DNA from: Deltaproteobacteria bacterium
GTDB lineage: Bacteria; Bdellovibrionota_B; Oligoflexia; Oligoflexales; Bog-1112
NCBI GenBank assembly: GCA_020635195.1
Contig: JACKAG010000004.1
Span: 62,001-126,000, forward strand
Direction of reading: 5' to 3'
DNA: 64,000 nt
Positions 35,983 through 46,099 of the stretch are shown piece by piece. Numbering within the stretch: the stretch's first letter is position 1; every line of letters starts with the position of its first letter. Made by a program: the position numbers and the translations under genes. A model generated the notes under the pieces. The model did not search any database. It was given only the letters and a program-made list of their open reading frames with translations, and was not told the DNA's origin.

Positions 35983-36858
35983 GTGGCCTGGTCCAAGATC
36001 GACAAAGCACCGTTAACGAAAAGTGCGAGAAGGGATACACCTGATGGGCTTTGGTATAAATGCAAAGCTTGTCAGACGATTCTTTATCGAAGTGATTTTA
36101 TTGCAAATCAGTATGTGTGCATGCACTGTAATCATCATACTCCTGTTCCTGCGTGTGAAAGGATCAGACATTTTCTTGATGCGGAAAGCTTTCAGGAGGC
36201 CGATACGGATCTGAAGAGTTCTGATCCTCTGCACTTTAAAGACAGCAAACCATACAGCAAGCGCCTGGAGGAGGCGTTTGCCAAAACCGGGATGCGAGAT
36301 GCCATCTTGTGTGGAGAGGGGCTCTTGTGTGGCCACCCTGTCCAGGTCGGAGTCTATGACTTCAGATTTATGGGTGGGAGTATGGGCTCTGTTGTGGGCG
36401 AAAAAATCGCCAGGGTCTTTCTCCGGGCGGTCAGCCAGCGTCAGCCTGCGATTATTTTTTCTTCGTCCGGTGGTGCAAGGATGCAGGAGGGGATTCTGAG
36501 TCTGATGCAAATGGCAAAGACCTGCACAGCCCTGTCCCGGATGAAGGCAGCTGGCATTCCCATGATCTCTGTGATGACCAATCCGACATCCGGAGGGGTT
36601 GCCGCCAGCTATGCGATGTTGGGGGATGTGAATATTGCAGAGCCCGGAGCTCTGATCTGTTTTGCCGGTCCGAGGGTGATTCAGCAGACCATTGGTGAAA
36701 GTCTGCCGGAAGGTTTTCAGACAGCAGAGTATTTGCTGGAGCATGGCATGCTCGATATGATCTGTCCACGGAAGACCCTTCGGGATACGATTGGTCAGAT
36801 TCTCAGTATTCTCTGGCCATCTGTGGAATCTCATGTCCGGGAGGAAGACCGCAGTTGA
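35983..36858 (+). CDS. accD: Acetyl-CoA carboxylase carboxyltransferase subunit beta
   Basis: Transfers the carboxyl group from biotin to acetyl-CoA, the first step of fatty acid synthesis. 291 residues. The zinc ribbon is seen as CKAC (Cys 27, 30) and CMHC (Cys 46, 49); the crotonase-like core has FMGGSMGSVVGEK, SSSGGARMQEGILSLMQMAK, TNPTSGGVAASYAMLGD and GPRVIQQTIGESLPEGFQ. GTG start with GAAGGAG upstream. Its stop overlaps the folC start (TTGA), a common accD-folC pair. Confidence 0.96.
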   Translation: MAWSKIDKAPLTKSARRDTPDGLWYKCKACQTILYRSDFIANQYVCMHCNHHTPVPACERIRHFLDAESFQEADTDLKSSDPLHFKDSKPYSKRLEEAFAKTGMRDAILCGEGLLCGHPVQVGVYDFRFMGGSMGSVVGEKIARVFLRAVSQRQPAIIFSSSGGARMQEGILSLMQMAKTCTALSRMKAAGIPMISVMTNPTSGGVAASYAMLGDVNIAEPGALICFAGPRVIQQTIGESLPEGFQTAEYLLEHGMLDMICPRKTLRDTIGQILSILWPSVESHVREEDRS

Positions 36859-38330
36859 GGACTCCCCCGGGTGAGCAACGCTGGCAGCAGTTATTTGATA
36901 AACGCTCAGAGACTGTTATCAAGCCAGGTCTTCAGCGTATGGCAGAGGCATGGGACTGTCTGGGCTATCAGAAGCTCAGAATGAAGTTTGTTCTGATTGG
37001 CGGGACTAACGGAAAAGGTTCAACCAGTGGCATGTTATGGCATCTGCTTCTGTCTGCAACGTATCGGGTTGGCCTTTTTTCCTCACCTCATCTTTGCCAC
37101 TTTCGGGAACGTTTCAATCTTAGTCATCAGGCTGTGACAGACCTGATGATTGAAGCAGCCCTTGAAAGGATACGCTCTGCGCTTCCGCCCGCTTTGTATC
37201 AGAGTCTGTCTTTTTTTGAGCTGAGCACTCTGATAGCAGTCGATCTGTTCCGGGATCAGGACTGTGAAATAGCTGTGATGGAAGTGGGGCTGGGTGGGCG
37301 TCTGGACTCTGTCAATATTGTCAGTCCGGTCCTGACCGGGATCTGTTCGGTTGATCTGGATCATCAGGCCTGGCTGGGCTCTTCCTACCGTGAGATTGCC
37401 CAGGAAAAGCTGGGTATCAGCCGCAGGAAGGTTCCCCTTTTCTGGAACGAAAAGGACAGTGTCCGGAAGGGTCTGGAACCGCTGCTCAGGGCAATCCGGG
37501 AGGCGGCAGAGACGCCTCTGCTGGAGTACCCTTCTGCTTTTTTCTGTGATGATCAGCATGCGTTTTACCGGGGCCTTCCGGGAGAGTCCGGAGATGAGAG
37601 CGAGAATGTTCTTTCTGTTCCCTTACCGGAGTGGGTCCGGAGAGCTCCGGCAATTCTGAGACATAACTTTGGGATGTCTTTTGCGATGTTTGCCTGTCTG
37701 CTGGAGCAGCATCCACCAGCCGGGTCCGGGCTTTCCTATGATCGGCTGATATCACAGGCTATCCACAATTTTGCCTCTCCTCATGCTCCCTGGCCGTCTA
37801 CCCTCTGGGGGCGCTTTCAGAGAATCAGAGTGTTAAGTTCTCCACCGGAGGGGGGTGAAGAACCCTGTCCGGTGACCCTGTTTCTGGATGTGGCTCATAA
37901 TCCGGCTGCGGTCCGGGAGTTTTTGCACTCTCTGGAACAGGCGGGGGCGAATCGTCCCGATGCAACTTTGATGATCGTCTCGTTTTTGTCAGATAAAGAT
38001 ATCAACAGAATGCTGGATATTCTTCTGGAAACGGGCTGTCGTCTGTTGCTATTCAGGGCGAATTCTGGCCGCACTTTTCTTCCGGAACAACTGTCGGCCA
38101 GACACAGAGAGCTTCCGGTATTTGATCAGTTTTCAGATGCGTGGGAATATGCGAGACAATACATCCTTCCGGAGTCGCTCTCTGTGGCAGTGTGTGGCTC
38201 CTTTCTCGCTGTTGGTGAGGTGTTGCATTATTTTTCGCTGTATCCCTGTCACATACGGGAAACTGAGGAGCTTGTGGGCAAGGAAGCTCTGGGCCCTGCT
38301 CATGCTCTTTCTTCTTCTGCTTCCCTTTGA
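36855..38330 (+). CDS. folC: Folylpolyglutamate synthase / dihydrofolate synthase
   Basis: Mur-ligase family enzyme of 491 residues adding glutamate to folates. Seen: GGTNGKGSTSGML (ATP loop), SSPHLCHFRERF, VMEVGLGGRLDSVN and, late, FLDVAHNPAAVREFL. TTG 36855 overlaps the accD stop and is used as start. Longer than the usual 420-430 residues, mostly through insertions in the middle (around the GESGDESEN segment). Downstream lptD begins inside its 3' end. Confidence 0.92.
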   Translation: MRTPPGEQRWQQLFDKRSETVIKPGLQRMAEAWDCLGYQKLRMKFVLIGGTNGKGSTSGMLWHLLLSATYRVGLFSSPHLCHFRERFNLSHQAVTDLMIEAALERIRSALPPALYQSLSFFELSTLIAVDLFRDQDCEIAVMEVGLGGRLDSVNIVSPVLTGICSVDLDHQAWLGSSYREIAQEKLGISRRKVPLFWNEKDSVRKGLEPLLRAIREAAETPLLEYPSAFFCDDQHAFYRGLPGESGDESENVLSVPLPEWVRRAPAILRHNFGMSFAMFACLLEQHPPAGSGLSYDRLISQAIHNFASPHAPWPSTLWGRFQRIRVLSSPPEGGEEPCPVTLFLDVAHNPAAVREFLHSLEQAGANRPDATLMIVSFLSDKDINRMLDILLETGCRLLLFRANSGRTFLPEQLSARHRELPVFDQFSDAWEYARQYILPESLSVAVCGSFLAVGEVLHYFSLYPCHIRETEELVGKEALGPAHALSSSASL

Positions 38331-41300
38331 CACAGTCAAGGCCCGGAACGCTCAGTATCCCGTGATTTCGATCGACGCGACTCATAGTGCTTCAGATCGG
38401 GAGGGACAGCATCAGATTTTCAGCGGGCATGTGGTTGCTATTGCAGCAGGAACGTTGCTGACGGCCGATCATGTTGAGCTGGACCGGGAATCTTCACGCC
38501 TGAGTGCTCATGGCCATGTCATCCTGATGAATCATCATCAGGTTCTTTCAGGTGACAGCCTGCTTTATGATCTGCTGAGCCATCAGTTTACTCTGACAGA
38601 TGCCGTGATGCGGACGAATGATCCACGAACTGCTGCTGCTGTGGCCGATACACTTCTTGGCTTTAGCGAAGAAGAGCTGAGCTATGAGGCGGCCAGAAGA
38701 TTGCAGCTGGATCTGATTGCAGCAAAAAAAACCGGGTTGCAGGAACAATACAGGACAGCAGTTGCCCGTCATGAAATTCCGGATGCGGAGATTACAACGC
38801 AGTATATTTTGCTTCTGGAAAAGGAAAAGCAGATTTCTTCCAGCCAGAATCCGGCTCTGAATCGTCATGCTGTGTCAGCCAGAGAAAATCTTGAACGGCG
38901 CAGGCTATCCTGGCTGGAAAGTCAGGCTCAGGCTCCGGGTTTACAAAACAGCTTTGGCCAGGTTGGCTTTTTTTCCCTTGAGGGTGATCTGATCCGTCAG
39001 GTTGGAGAAGACCAGTTCGAGGCCAGGGATTTATTTCTGACTCCCTGTATGTGTCAGCAAGGAGAGAGCGCCCCATGGGGATTTCGTGCCAGCTTTGTCG
39101 AAGCGATGGCCGGAGGCTATGCAAATCTCAGGCATCCTGTCCTTGAGATCAAAGGGATTCCTGTCCTGTATCTTCCCTGGCTCAGAATTCCTGTCAAAAG
39201 TAAGCGGCAGTCGGGATTTCTGCTCCCCGGAATTTCTCATAGCAGTGTGAACGGCAATATGTATTCGCAGCCGGTTTACTTTGCCTTTAATGATGAGATG
39301 GATGCGACTCTGGTCACCGATCTGATCGAAAAAAGGGGAGTGCGCCTGGGACTGGAATATCGGGTCCAGAATAAACAATATTCTGGCTGGACCTTTGGTC
39401 TGGAGGGCATCCGGGATAAGCTCTGGCTGGAACAGGCTGTGAGCAGGGAGCGCCTGATTAAGCGGTATACGGACGGGATGGAGGCCGCTGCGGCAGCACA
39501 GGCAAATGGAAGCCGACCTTCTCGTCAGCCGGATGAGCCTATCTCTTTGTCTGACCCTGCCTGGTGGCACAGTGCTGGCCTGGGCTACTGTCTGGAGCCG
39601 GGCAATCAGGAAAAATGCCGTGAGCATGAAATCCGTAATCAGCTGAAGCTGCCTTTGAACAGCTGGCGGGGACAGTTTGAGTGGAAGGGGATGACGGTGA
39701 TTGCTCCCCGCCTGACGCTGGTCAGCCATGGTCTTTTTGCATCAGATCATAGTTACTCTCAGGATTTATGGGTTCCGGGCTTGGCAGAATCTCTGAGTTC
39801 ATCAGCTCCTCTCAGGCTTTCTGCTCCGGCGCGCTTCCGGATTCATCTGGATGCGAGTGATTTTTATGCCGGACTTGGCTCTGATTTTTCAGACCCTTAT
39901 CTGGCTCTTGAACGCTTCAGTGGGTATCAGATTCCTTTTAACTTCCGGCTTCAGAGCAGAATGATCTCTCTGCTTCCGGATGAGAGCAGCCTGCTTCCTT
40001 TGTATTTTCAGATCGCTGCGGAACAGAAGCGTATTGAGACGTTCAGGGAAGCAAAGTTCAGCAAAACATTACCGGCAAATATGCTGCTTCAGCGTCTCGG
40101 GAATGGAAACTGGCGCAGGGTGACAGGACGGTTTTCAACACCTCTGGCCAGTGATCAGATTTTTAATGCAGATTATTTTGCAGACCTTGAATATCGGGGC
40201 ATTGAAACTGCGGAAGCTCACCAGACAGGGCATCGTCTTGATCCGCTTGCTGAAGAGCGACGTCCTGAGCTTTATGAAAGCACATCCTCTCTGACAACGA
40301 TGCGTTCGGGTTTTCATTTCAGCCTTCCTCTCGAGGGGGTCTGGGCGCTGCCAGCTTTTCTGAGTTCGGATGAGCCGGAACAAAAGGACAGTTATTCGGT
40401 GATTCGCAAGCGCAGGAAAGTGCGTCATACGATGAACTGGCATATGACCATGGCTACCCGTCCCTGGGTTGGGAGAAGAGGAGAATATGGAGAAAGTAGC
40501 GAATATCTTAAATTCGAAGATGGGAAGTGGGTCCCTTCGGGAAACAGCAAAGGTCTGACATACTTTCCATCAGACCGGGATCTTCAGCCGAGTCAGGAAC
40601 TGATCTTTGCGACTTCTCAGGACTGGGAGACGTTTGATGAGATATGGAGACTGCTTCCAGGTGCTGAAAAACCATCCGAGCTACAGTCTGCTTCTTCCGG
40701 GAGTGAAGAGGAAAGCCTCCGGGAGCGGGCCAGAAGGGAGCTGTGGTTTAGTCTGGATCAGGCGGTTTCCGGGTCTTACGAAATGTACGCCCCGGACGGG
40801 ACCTGGTATGCAAATCGTTATCAGCTGACAAAAGAGAATGAGCGGACTCCTCTGCATCTTGAAAGTAAGATCAGCTACGATTATAAAAAACAAAAATTAA
40901 GGGACAAACTTAAAGAGGAAGCAGGCTCTGAGCCTCTGAGTTCACGGCTGCCTGAGCCCTGGTCTCCTCTGGTGACCAAAATTCTTTTAAATATGTCAAA
41001 ATGGTCACTGCGAACAGAAAATACATGGAATTTTTATTCCGGTCACTTTACCAACCTGATTTTTGATCTGAGCCCACCTTTATTTTTTGGCTTTAGTTCT
41101 GGCCTGACATATCAGATTGAAAAAAGCGAATTTCTGAACCGTGAAGGTGATATTGACGGTATTCTTATCAAAACATTATCTGCTTCGCTGGGCACGGAGC
41201 TGATCCCTCATGTGGGGATCGGATGGTCTTACGGGGTCAGAGTTCAGCCAGATCAGGATATGCTGAGGCGCTCCGCGGTTTCTTCTTCATATACATCCCC

Positions 41301-41454
41301 GTCCGGTTGCTGGGGGCTTCGTTTTACCTGGGAAAAGACCTTTGATGATCCTGAATGGACACGGGGGAGCTACTATCTGGGGCTGGTCGTGAAGTTTATG
41401 ACTCAGGAACGGTGGTTTGGCAACATGACCTCTCGTTATAATCCGAGATCTTAG
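38272..41454 (+). CDS. lptD: LPS-assembly protein LptD
   Basis: Outer-membrane barrel that inserts LPS into the outer leaflet. A signal peptide (WARKLWALLMLFLLLLPF, ending VKA) is followed by an OstA/LptA-like jelly roll (IFSGHVVAIAAGTLLTADHVELDRESS region), a helical insert of about 100 residues unusual for LptD, then GDLIRQVGEDQFEARDLFLTPCMC and the LptD barrel (IKGIPVLYLPWLRIPVKSKRQSGFLLP). The conserved disulfide region CMCQQG is visible. Start uncertain: TTG 38272 gives a basic signal peptide; ATG 38302 or the far upstream ATG 38122 (209 bp inside folC) are less likely. Presence implies LPS. Confidence 0.88.
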   Translation: MWARKLWALLMLFLLLLPFDTVKARNAQYPVISIDATHSASDREGQHQIFSGHVVAIAAGTLLTADHVELDRESSRLSAHGHVILMNHHQVLSGDSLLYDLLSHQFTLTDAVMRTNDPRTAAAVADTLLGFSEEELSYEAARRLQLDLIAAKKTGLQEQYRTAVARHEIPDAEITTQYILLLEKEKQISSSQNPALNRHAVSARENLERRRLSWLESQAQAPGLQNSFGQVGFFSLEGDLIRQVGEDQFEARDLFLTPCMCQQGESAPWGFRASFVEAMAGGYANLRHPVLEIKGIPVLYLPWLRIPVKSKRQSGFLLPGISHSSVNGNMYSQPVYFAFNDEMDATLVTDLIEKRGVRLGLEYRVQNKQYSGWTFGLEGIRDKLWLEQAVSRERLIKRYTDGMEAAAAAQANGSRPSRQPDEPISLSDPAWWHSAGLGYCLEPGNQEKCREHEIRNQLKLPLNSWRGQFEWKGMTVIAPRLTLVSHGLFASDHSYSQDLWVPGLAESLSSSAPLRLSAPARFRIHLDASDFYAGLGSDFSDPYLALERFSGYQIPFNFRLQSRMISLLPDESSLLPLYFQIAAEQKRIETFREAKFSKTLPANMLLQRLGNGNWRRVTGRFSTPLASDQIFNADYFADLEYRGIETAEAHQTGHRLDPLAEERRPELYESTSSLTTMRSGFHFSLPLEGVWALPAFLSSDEPEQKDSYSVIRKRRKVRHTMNWHMTMATRPWVGRRGEYGESSEYLKFEDGKWVPSGNSKGLTYFPSDRDLQPSQELIFATSQDWETFDEIWRLLPGAEKPSELQSASSGSEEESLRERARRELWFSLDQAVSGSYEMYAPDGTWYANRYQLTKENERTPLHLESKISYDYKKQKLRDKLKEEAGSEPLSSRLPEPWSPLVTKILLNMSKWSLRTENTWNFYSGHFTNLIFDLSPPLFFGFSSGLTYQIEKSEFLNREGDIDGILIKTLSASLGTELIPHVGIGWSYGVRVQPDQDMLRRSAVSSSYTSPSGCWGLRFTWEKTFDDPEWTRGSYYLGLVVKFMTQERWFGNMTSRYNPRS

Positions 41455-41681
41455 GCTGTATTCTCAGCTGAAACTGATCACAGACTCCGCCAGATGGCAT
41501 CCGCCGCTCTGTATTCTCTGAAAAAGATGTGTTCTGATCTGTCCTCATGAGCCGTGAGTGCATGGTCTTGCTTCAGTTTAAGCAAGGACAGCATCATCAG
41601 AGATGATTTTTTCCAGGCAGAGAAATTTGCGGATTTCAGATCAGAATAGTGTTTTAATACTAAGCAGATATTGAAAAATTT

Positions 41682-43010
41682 ATGGCAAAGAGGTGTCGAT
41701 TGGGAACACTGTTTGTTGGCTGTCTGGGATTTTGTTACAGATCTTTAGCTGTCCGTTTATCGATCGTATGGGTGTCTCTTTGGGGCTGTCTATCGTTTGC
41801 TTCAGTTTCTGCACAGACAATAAATCCCTACGATCAAAAGCTGAAAATGCTCCAGGATATATTGGATAACGAAGAAGCAGATTCCGGTGAGCAGGATGAC
41901 ATCCTTAAGCGGATTGAACGGCAATCAGACCTTATTGAGGACAGGTTGTTGTCTTCTGAGACGGGATCAAAAAAAAAGCTCCTGAAAGGAGTGCATGATC
42001 CCCATTTTCCCGCGAAAATATTCATAAAACCGTCTTATGTCTCATTGCCTGCTGTGTTGCATGCAAGCTTTCGTTCCTCTGTATCCGGCAGTGGTCTTGT
42101 GAAGTTAAAAGATCTGAGTCCGGAAGTTTTGAATCAGCTGTCTGAGCGTAAACTGAAAAGGCTTCTGGTTCATCTTAGCCGGATTCCTGTACGTATAGAA
42201 TGGTATGACAAGAAAGGTCACATCCGCTCGGGAAAAAAACACCTCGGTGTTCGTTTTTCTGCCTGGGAAAAAACAAATGCTGCGGCTGCTCTTGCCCTTC
42301 TGGTCGGAATGCAGCATGAGAGGCAGCTTCTTACTAAGATGCTGACGATTGCTCCGGACAGCATTACGTTTGGCCTTAATGGTGATGCTGCCTCTGTGGT
42401 GGATGTGCAGGTTGTTGCCTCTGCTCTGGTTGAGATCATATCTCAGATCACTCCTCACAATTCGCGTCAGATTGCGTCATCTGCAGAAAATGTCGCTCAG
42501 ATTTATATAGAATACTGGGCAGAAGAACAGTCGAACCGCCTTATTCTTGCACTGACACAGCTGGTTCTTGAAACGGCAAGGGTTATGAATCTGAAGAAAG
42601 AACCTTTTACCGTTAAACAGAAGGGCATATTGCTTGGGGCTCTGTTGGCCAGCGCGCTTTTACATGCCAATGAAATCAAATCTGAAGACGAAAAACGTCT
42701 CTGGATTGTGAATTCGATTTCTAATCTTGCATGGGCAGCCAGTACCTTTATGGGAACTATTCCGCTGGCTGGCTCTGTTATAGCAGCGGTGGCCGGAAGT
42801 CTTTCCATTGCTGTGGTCGCATGGGGCATTGTTTACAATAAAATCGGTGTCCGGGATTTTATTCCAAAGATTAAGGAGATTGAAGGGCACATTGAATTTT
42901 CAGTTCTGGACGCCGTTCATGCCGGAGGTAACGAAGAAAGCAGGTTGGATATTCTGGAAGCATTAGCCTGGATGCGCAGCACGGTTCATATCAATGGCCT
43001 CTCAGATTGA
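41682..43010 (+). CDS. Hypothetical exported/membrane protein
   Basis: Not recognised. 442 residues: a hydrophobic, signal-like N-terminus (about 20-45, ending SVSAQ), a helical charged region (LQDILDNEEADSGEQDDILKRIERQ), a mostly helical middle with Ala-rich segments, and two hydrophobic stretches near 345-390 (TFMGTIPLAGSVIAAVAGSL). The last 50 residues are soluble. 228 bp upstream of it hold no gene. Possible membrane insertion through the late Gly/Ala-rich hairpin resembles pore-forming or tail-anchored layouts, but no family supports a function. Confidence 0.6.
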   Translation: MAKRCRLGTLFVGCLGFCYRSLAVRLSIVWVSLWGCLSFASVSAQTINPYDQKLKMLQDILDNEEADSGEQDDILKRIERQSDLIEDRLLSSETGSKKKLLKGVHDPHFPAKIFIKPSYVSLPAVLHASFRSSVSGSGLVKLKDLSPEVLNQLSERKLKRLLVHLSRIPVRIEWYDKKGHIRSGKKHLGVRFSAWEKTNAAAALALLVGMQHERQLLTKMLTIAPDSITFGLNGDAASVVDVQVVASALVEIISQITPHNSRQIASSAENVAQIYIEYWAEEQSNRLILALTQLVLETARVMNLKKEPFTVKQKGILLGALLASALLHANEIKSEDEKRLWIVNSISNLAWAASTFMGTIPLAGSVIAAVAGSLSIAVVAWGIVYNKIGVRDFIPKIKEIEGHIEFSVLDAVHAGGNEESRLDILEALAWMRSTVHINGLSD

Positions 43011-43053
43011 TCAGGATTGAGAAAAAGTTGCTTTCTCACGTTTACCTGGCAAG

Positions 43054-43084
43054 CGGGTCAGCATCATCTGCGCTCGCTGACCCG
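43054..43084. terminator. Hairpin between convergent genes
   Basis: CGGGTCAGC (43054-43062) and GCTGACCCG (43076-43084) are perfect 9-bp inverted arms, placed in the 87 bp between two converging genes. Likely a shared terminator, though no long T-run is next to it. Confidence 0.55.
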
Positions 43085-43097
43085 TTGTCAGGGAAGG

Positions 43098-45359
43098 TCA
43101 CATCAGATTAAGGGAAGATCCGGCCCGGAACCAGGCAATCTGCTCATTGTTGCAGGAATGGCGGACCTCAATTTTGTCTTCAGATCCATCCTGATGATAC
43201 AGAATAACCGTCAGAGTTTTTCCCGGAGCCAGTTGTTTCAGTCCGAGGACAGAAATTTTATCGCCTTCCAGGACCTTTTCGTAATCTTGCGGATCTGCAA
43301 AAGTCAGGGGAAGGATACCCTGTTTTTTGAGATTGGTTTCATGTATCCGGGCAAAACTTCTCACCAGTACGGTGCTGGCATTGAGGAAGCGGGGACTCAT
43401 GGCAGCATGCTCCCTGCTGGAACCTTCCCCATAGTTTTCATCGCCCACAACAATCCAGCGGTGGCCTGCTGCCTTATAGTCTCTGGCGACAGCTGACAGA
43501 CTGCCTTCTTTCCCGCTGAGCTGATTGAGGCCATGGCCCGGCTTGTCCCTGAAGGCATTACAGGCACCCAGTAAGAGATTGTCGCTGATATGGTCCAGGT
43601 GTCCTCTGAAACGGAGCCATTGTCCGGCAGGGGAAATATGGTCGGTTGTACACTTGCCTTTCACTTTGACAAGCAGCAGATGTTTGTCAAAATCCTCTCC
43701 ATCCCATCTGGCAAATGGTTCCAGCAGCTGAAGACGCTTGCTTGATGGATTGACGACCACCTGGAGACTCTCTCCATGCTCTGAAGGGGGATGGTAGCCG
43801 GAGCTGTCCTCGGAGAAACCTTTTTCCGGAAGCCTGGGGCCCTTTGGCACCGAAAGCAGCACCTGACGTCCGTCAGCAGCAGTCACAGTATCTGTGGCCG
43901 GATTGAAGCCCAGTTTTCCTGAAAGAGCGTATGCGACAACCATTTCCGGGCTGCTGATAAAACCCAGAGTTTCCTGGTTTGCATCATTGCGCCCGCGGAA
44001 GTTTCTGTTGAAAGAGGTTACGATCGCATTTTTTTCACCCGCTTTGATATCATCACGCTTCCACTGTCCAATGCAGGGGCCACAGGCATTGGCAAGAACA
44101 GTTCCCCCGAATTCTTTCAGGGTTTCAAGCAGACCATCTCTGCGGATAGTTGCGAAAATCTGAGCAGATCCTGGCGAAATATAGAAAGGGACTTTCGACT
44201 TCAGGCCGAGCTTCAGCGCCTCTTTTGCGACAGAGCTTGCCTTATAGATGTCTTCATAAGAGGAGTTGGTGCAGCTTCCGATCAGACAGGCGCTGACATG
44301 GTCCGGGTAGGCTTCTTTTGTGATCTCTGCGGCAAATTGTGAGACAGGTCGTGCAAGATCCGGAGAATGAGGGCCAACAATGTAAGGCTCCAGCTGGTCG
44401 AGGTCAATCTCCAGAACTTCATCATAGAAACGTCCGGGGTTCTGAAGGGTTTCAGGGTCAGGAACCAGACATTCCCGGAACTTTTCTGTCAGTGCTGCCA
44501 GATCTTCTCGTCCGGTCCCCCGCAGATATTCTGTCATGGACTGGTCGCAGGCAAAGACGGAGGTTGTGGCTCCCAGCTCAGCACCCATATTGGTAATGGT
44601 TGCTTTCCCTGTGCAGCTGAAGCTTGCCGCACCTTCTCCGATATACTCGACAATTTTGTTGGTTCCGCCTTTTACGGTGAGTATATCAAGAACTTTAAGG
44701 ATGACATCTTTTGGTGCGGTCCATCCTTTCATGGAGCCTTTGAGATGCACCGCGATGATTTTCGGATAAAGCAGCTCCCATGGCTGACCTGCCATAACAT
44801 CGACCGCATCGGCCCCACCAACTCCGATGGCCAGCATTCCCAGACCACCAGCATTTGGGGTGTGAGAGTCGGTGCCGATCATCAGGCCTCCGGGGAAGGC
44901 GTAGTTTTCCAGAACCACCTGGTGAATGATTCCGGAGCCTGGTCCCCAGAAACCAATACCGTATTTTTCTGATGCAGACCTGAGAAAATTATAAACTTCT
45001 TCGTTTTCCTGACCTGCAACATTCAGATCGGCTTCTGAGCCGCTATGAGCACGAATCAGGTGGTCGCAGTGTACAGTGGAGGGGACGGCAACCTTGTGGC
45101 GTCCGGACTGAATAAACTGAAGAAGGGCCATCTGTGCGGTGGCATCCTGCATGGCAACCCGGTCAGGGCGTAGCAGAACAAAACTACGTCCCCGCTCGAT
45201 GCCTGCGCAGCCACTGTCATCCTCCAGGTGGCTGAAGAGAATTTTCTCTGACAGGGTCAGAGAACGGCCAAGCTTCTCGCGATATTCCGGGAGTTTTTTC
45301 TGAACTTTTTCATAGTGCTTGCGCACGACATTCGCCTGGGTCGAAACACTGGAAACCAT
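43098..45359 (-). CDS. Aconitate hydratase, mitochondrial-type
   Basis: Citrate/isocitrate interconversion in the TCA cycle; 753 residues, the length of mitochondrial-type aconitase rather than E. coli AcnA (about 890) or AcnB. Fe-S cysteines lie in LIGSCTNSSYEDI and ANACGPCIGQW. Also seen: VPSTVHCDHLIRAH, GTDSHTPNAGGLGMLAIGVGGADA, NFRGRNDAN and GDENYGEGSSREHAAMSPR (substrate loop). GAGGTGAACC precedes the ATG. First gene of a minus-strand group but divergent from rsmE-prmA only by direction of the neighbour at 45394, also minus. Confidence 0.95.
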   Translation of the reverse strand: MVSSVSTQANVVRKHYEKVQKKLPEYREKLGRSLTLSEKILFSHLEDDSGCAGIERGRSFVLLRPDRVAMQDATAQMALLQFIQSGRHKVAVPSTVHCDHLIRAHSGSEADLNVAGQENEEVYNFLRSASEKYGIGFWGPGSGIIHQVVLENYAFPGGLMIGTDSHTPNAGGLGMLAIGVGGADAVDVMAGQPWELLYPKIIAVHLKGSMKGWTAPKDVILKVLDILTVKGGTNKIVEYIGEGAASFSCTGKATITNMGAELGATTSVFACDQSMTEYLRGTGREDLAALTEKFRECLVPDPETLQNPGRFYDEVLEIDLDQLEPYIVGPHSPDLARPVSQFAAEITKEAYPDHVSACLIGSCTNSSYEDIYKASSVAKEALKLGLKSKVPFYISPGSAQIFATIRRDGLLETLKEFGGTVLANACGPCIGQWKRDDIKAGEKNAIVTSFNRNFRGRNDANQETLGFISSPEMVVAYALSGKLGFNPATDTVTAADGRQVLLSVPKGPRLPEKGFSEDSSGYHPPSEHGESLQVVVNPSSKRLQLLEPFARWDGEDFDKHLLLVKVKGKCTTDHISPAGQWLRFRGHLDHISDNLLLGACNAFRDKPGHGLNQLSGKEGSLSAVARDYKAAGHRWIVVGDENYGEGSSREHAAMSPRFLNASTVLVRSFARIHETNLKKQGILPLTFADPQDYEKVLEGDKISVLGLKQLAPGKTLTVILYHQDGSEDKIEVRHSCNNEQIAWFRAGSSLNLM

Positions 45360-45393
45360 GGTTCACCTCTGTCAGAGAAAGAGAGATCGGATC

Positions 45394-45990
45394 TCAGCCG
45401 GGCAGTTTTTTGGCCAGCTGATTGATTCGTATGGCTATGTCATAAAGGGGGTGATCTTTGCTCAGGGCAAGAGGAGCTACGGCTTCTCCTGCTATGAGTT
45501 GATCCAGTTGCCGGAGGAGCTCTGTGTGATCAGGAGAAGGCTGAGGAGCTTTCTGTTTCAGTTTTTCCGGAATCTCATTTAAGCGGATGACCAGATCCTG
45601 AAGCTGGTCGGAGGCACGGAGCCTGATGGGGTGAGGCTGCCTGCCTTCCAGCAGTTCATCCAGAAATCTTCGCACCGAAACCATCGGACCATAAATCTGA
45701 TGGGTGTATCTGGCTGACATGGCCAGGGTGGCTCCGATAAATAAAATCACCAGCAAGAGGGCGACAGCTGCTGGTTGCATGAGTTTTGTCATTGTGATGA
45801 CAGTCTGACTGGCGTCCAGACGGAAGTAAACAGACAGAGCTTCGTAAATATCCCAGAGAAAATAGAGAAAGACTCCAAGCAGAAGGGATGAAAAAATCAG
45901 ATTGATGAACAGAAACATGATTCCGAAGCGAAGCTGCTTGTAAGGCTCGATCAGAATGGCCCCACGGCGTGTAGACTTCAGCACTTTCAT
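45394..45990 (-). CDS. HAMP-like two-helix membrane protein without an output domain (second copy)
   Basis: 198 residues: basic start, membrane helix (about 22-48), short helix, membrane helix (about 75-95), then YTHQIYGPMVSVRRFLDELLEG and a HAMP-like second helix (LQDLVIRLNEIPEKL), followed by about 60 polar residues with no recognised domain. GGAGGGTG before ATG 45990 sets the start. Same design as the protein at 16848-17375, with matching LRxG and YTHxxxGP points. Located 34 bp upstream of aconitase on the same strand. Confidence 0.65.
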   Translation of the reverse strand: MKVLKSTRRGAILIEPYKQLRFGIMFLFINLIFSSLLLGVFLYFLWDIYEALSVYFRLDASQTVITMTKLMQPAAVALLLVILFIGATLAMSARYTHQIYGPMVSVRRFLDELLEGRQPHPIRLRASDQLQDLVIRLNEIPEKLKQKAPQPSPDHTELLRQLDQLIAGEAVAPLALSKDHPLYDIAIRINQLAKKLPG

Positions 45991-46099
45991 CACCCTCCTC
46001 TTGGCTTTTCAGACAGGACTGAAGGACAGCTGACGAAAATTATAATCTGTTTTTCTGATTCCTGCTCCAGGAAAGCAGAACAGAGGAGCTGAGAGCATC

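Noticed and set aside
38122..38271. Upstream ATG start for lptD
   Set aside because: Would overlap folC by 209 bp and place about 50 odd residues before the signal peptide.
43017..43496. 159-codon plus-strand frame after the hypothetical gene
   Set aside because: It is antisense to the end of aconitase and contains no recognisable protein features.
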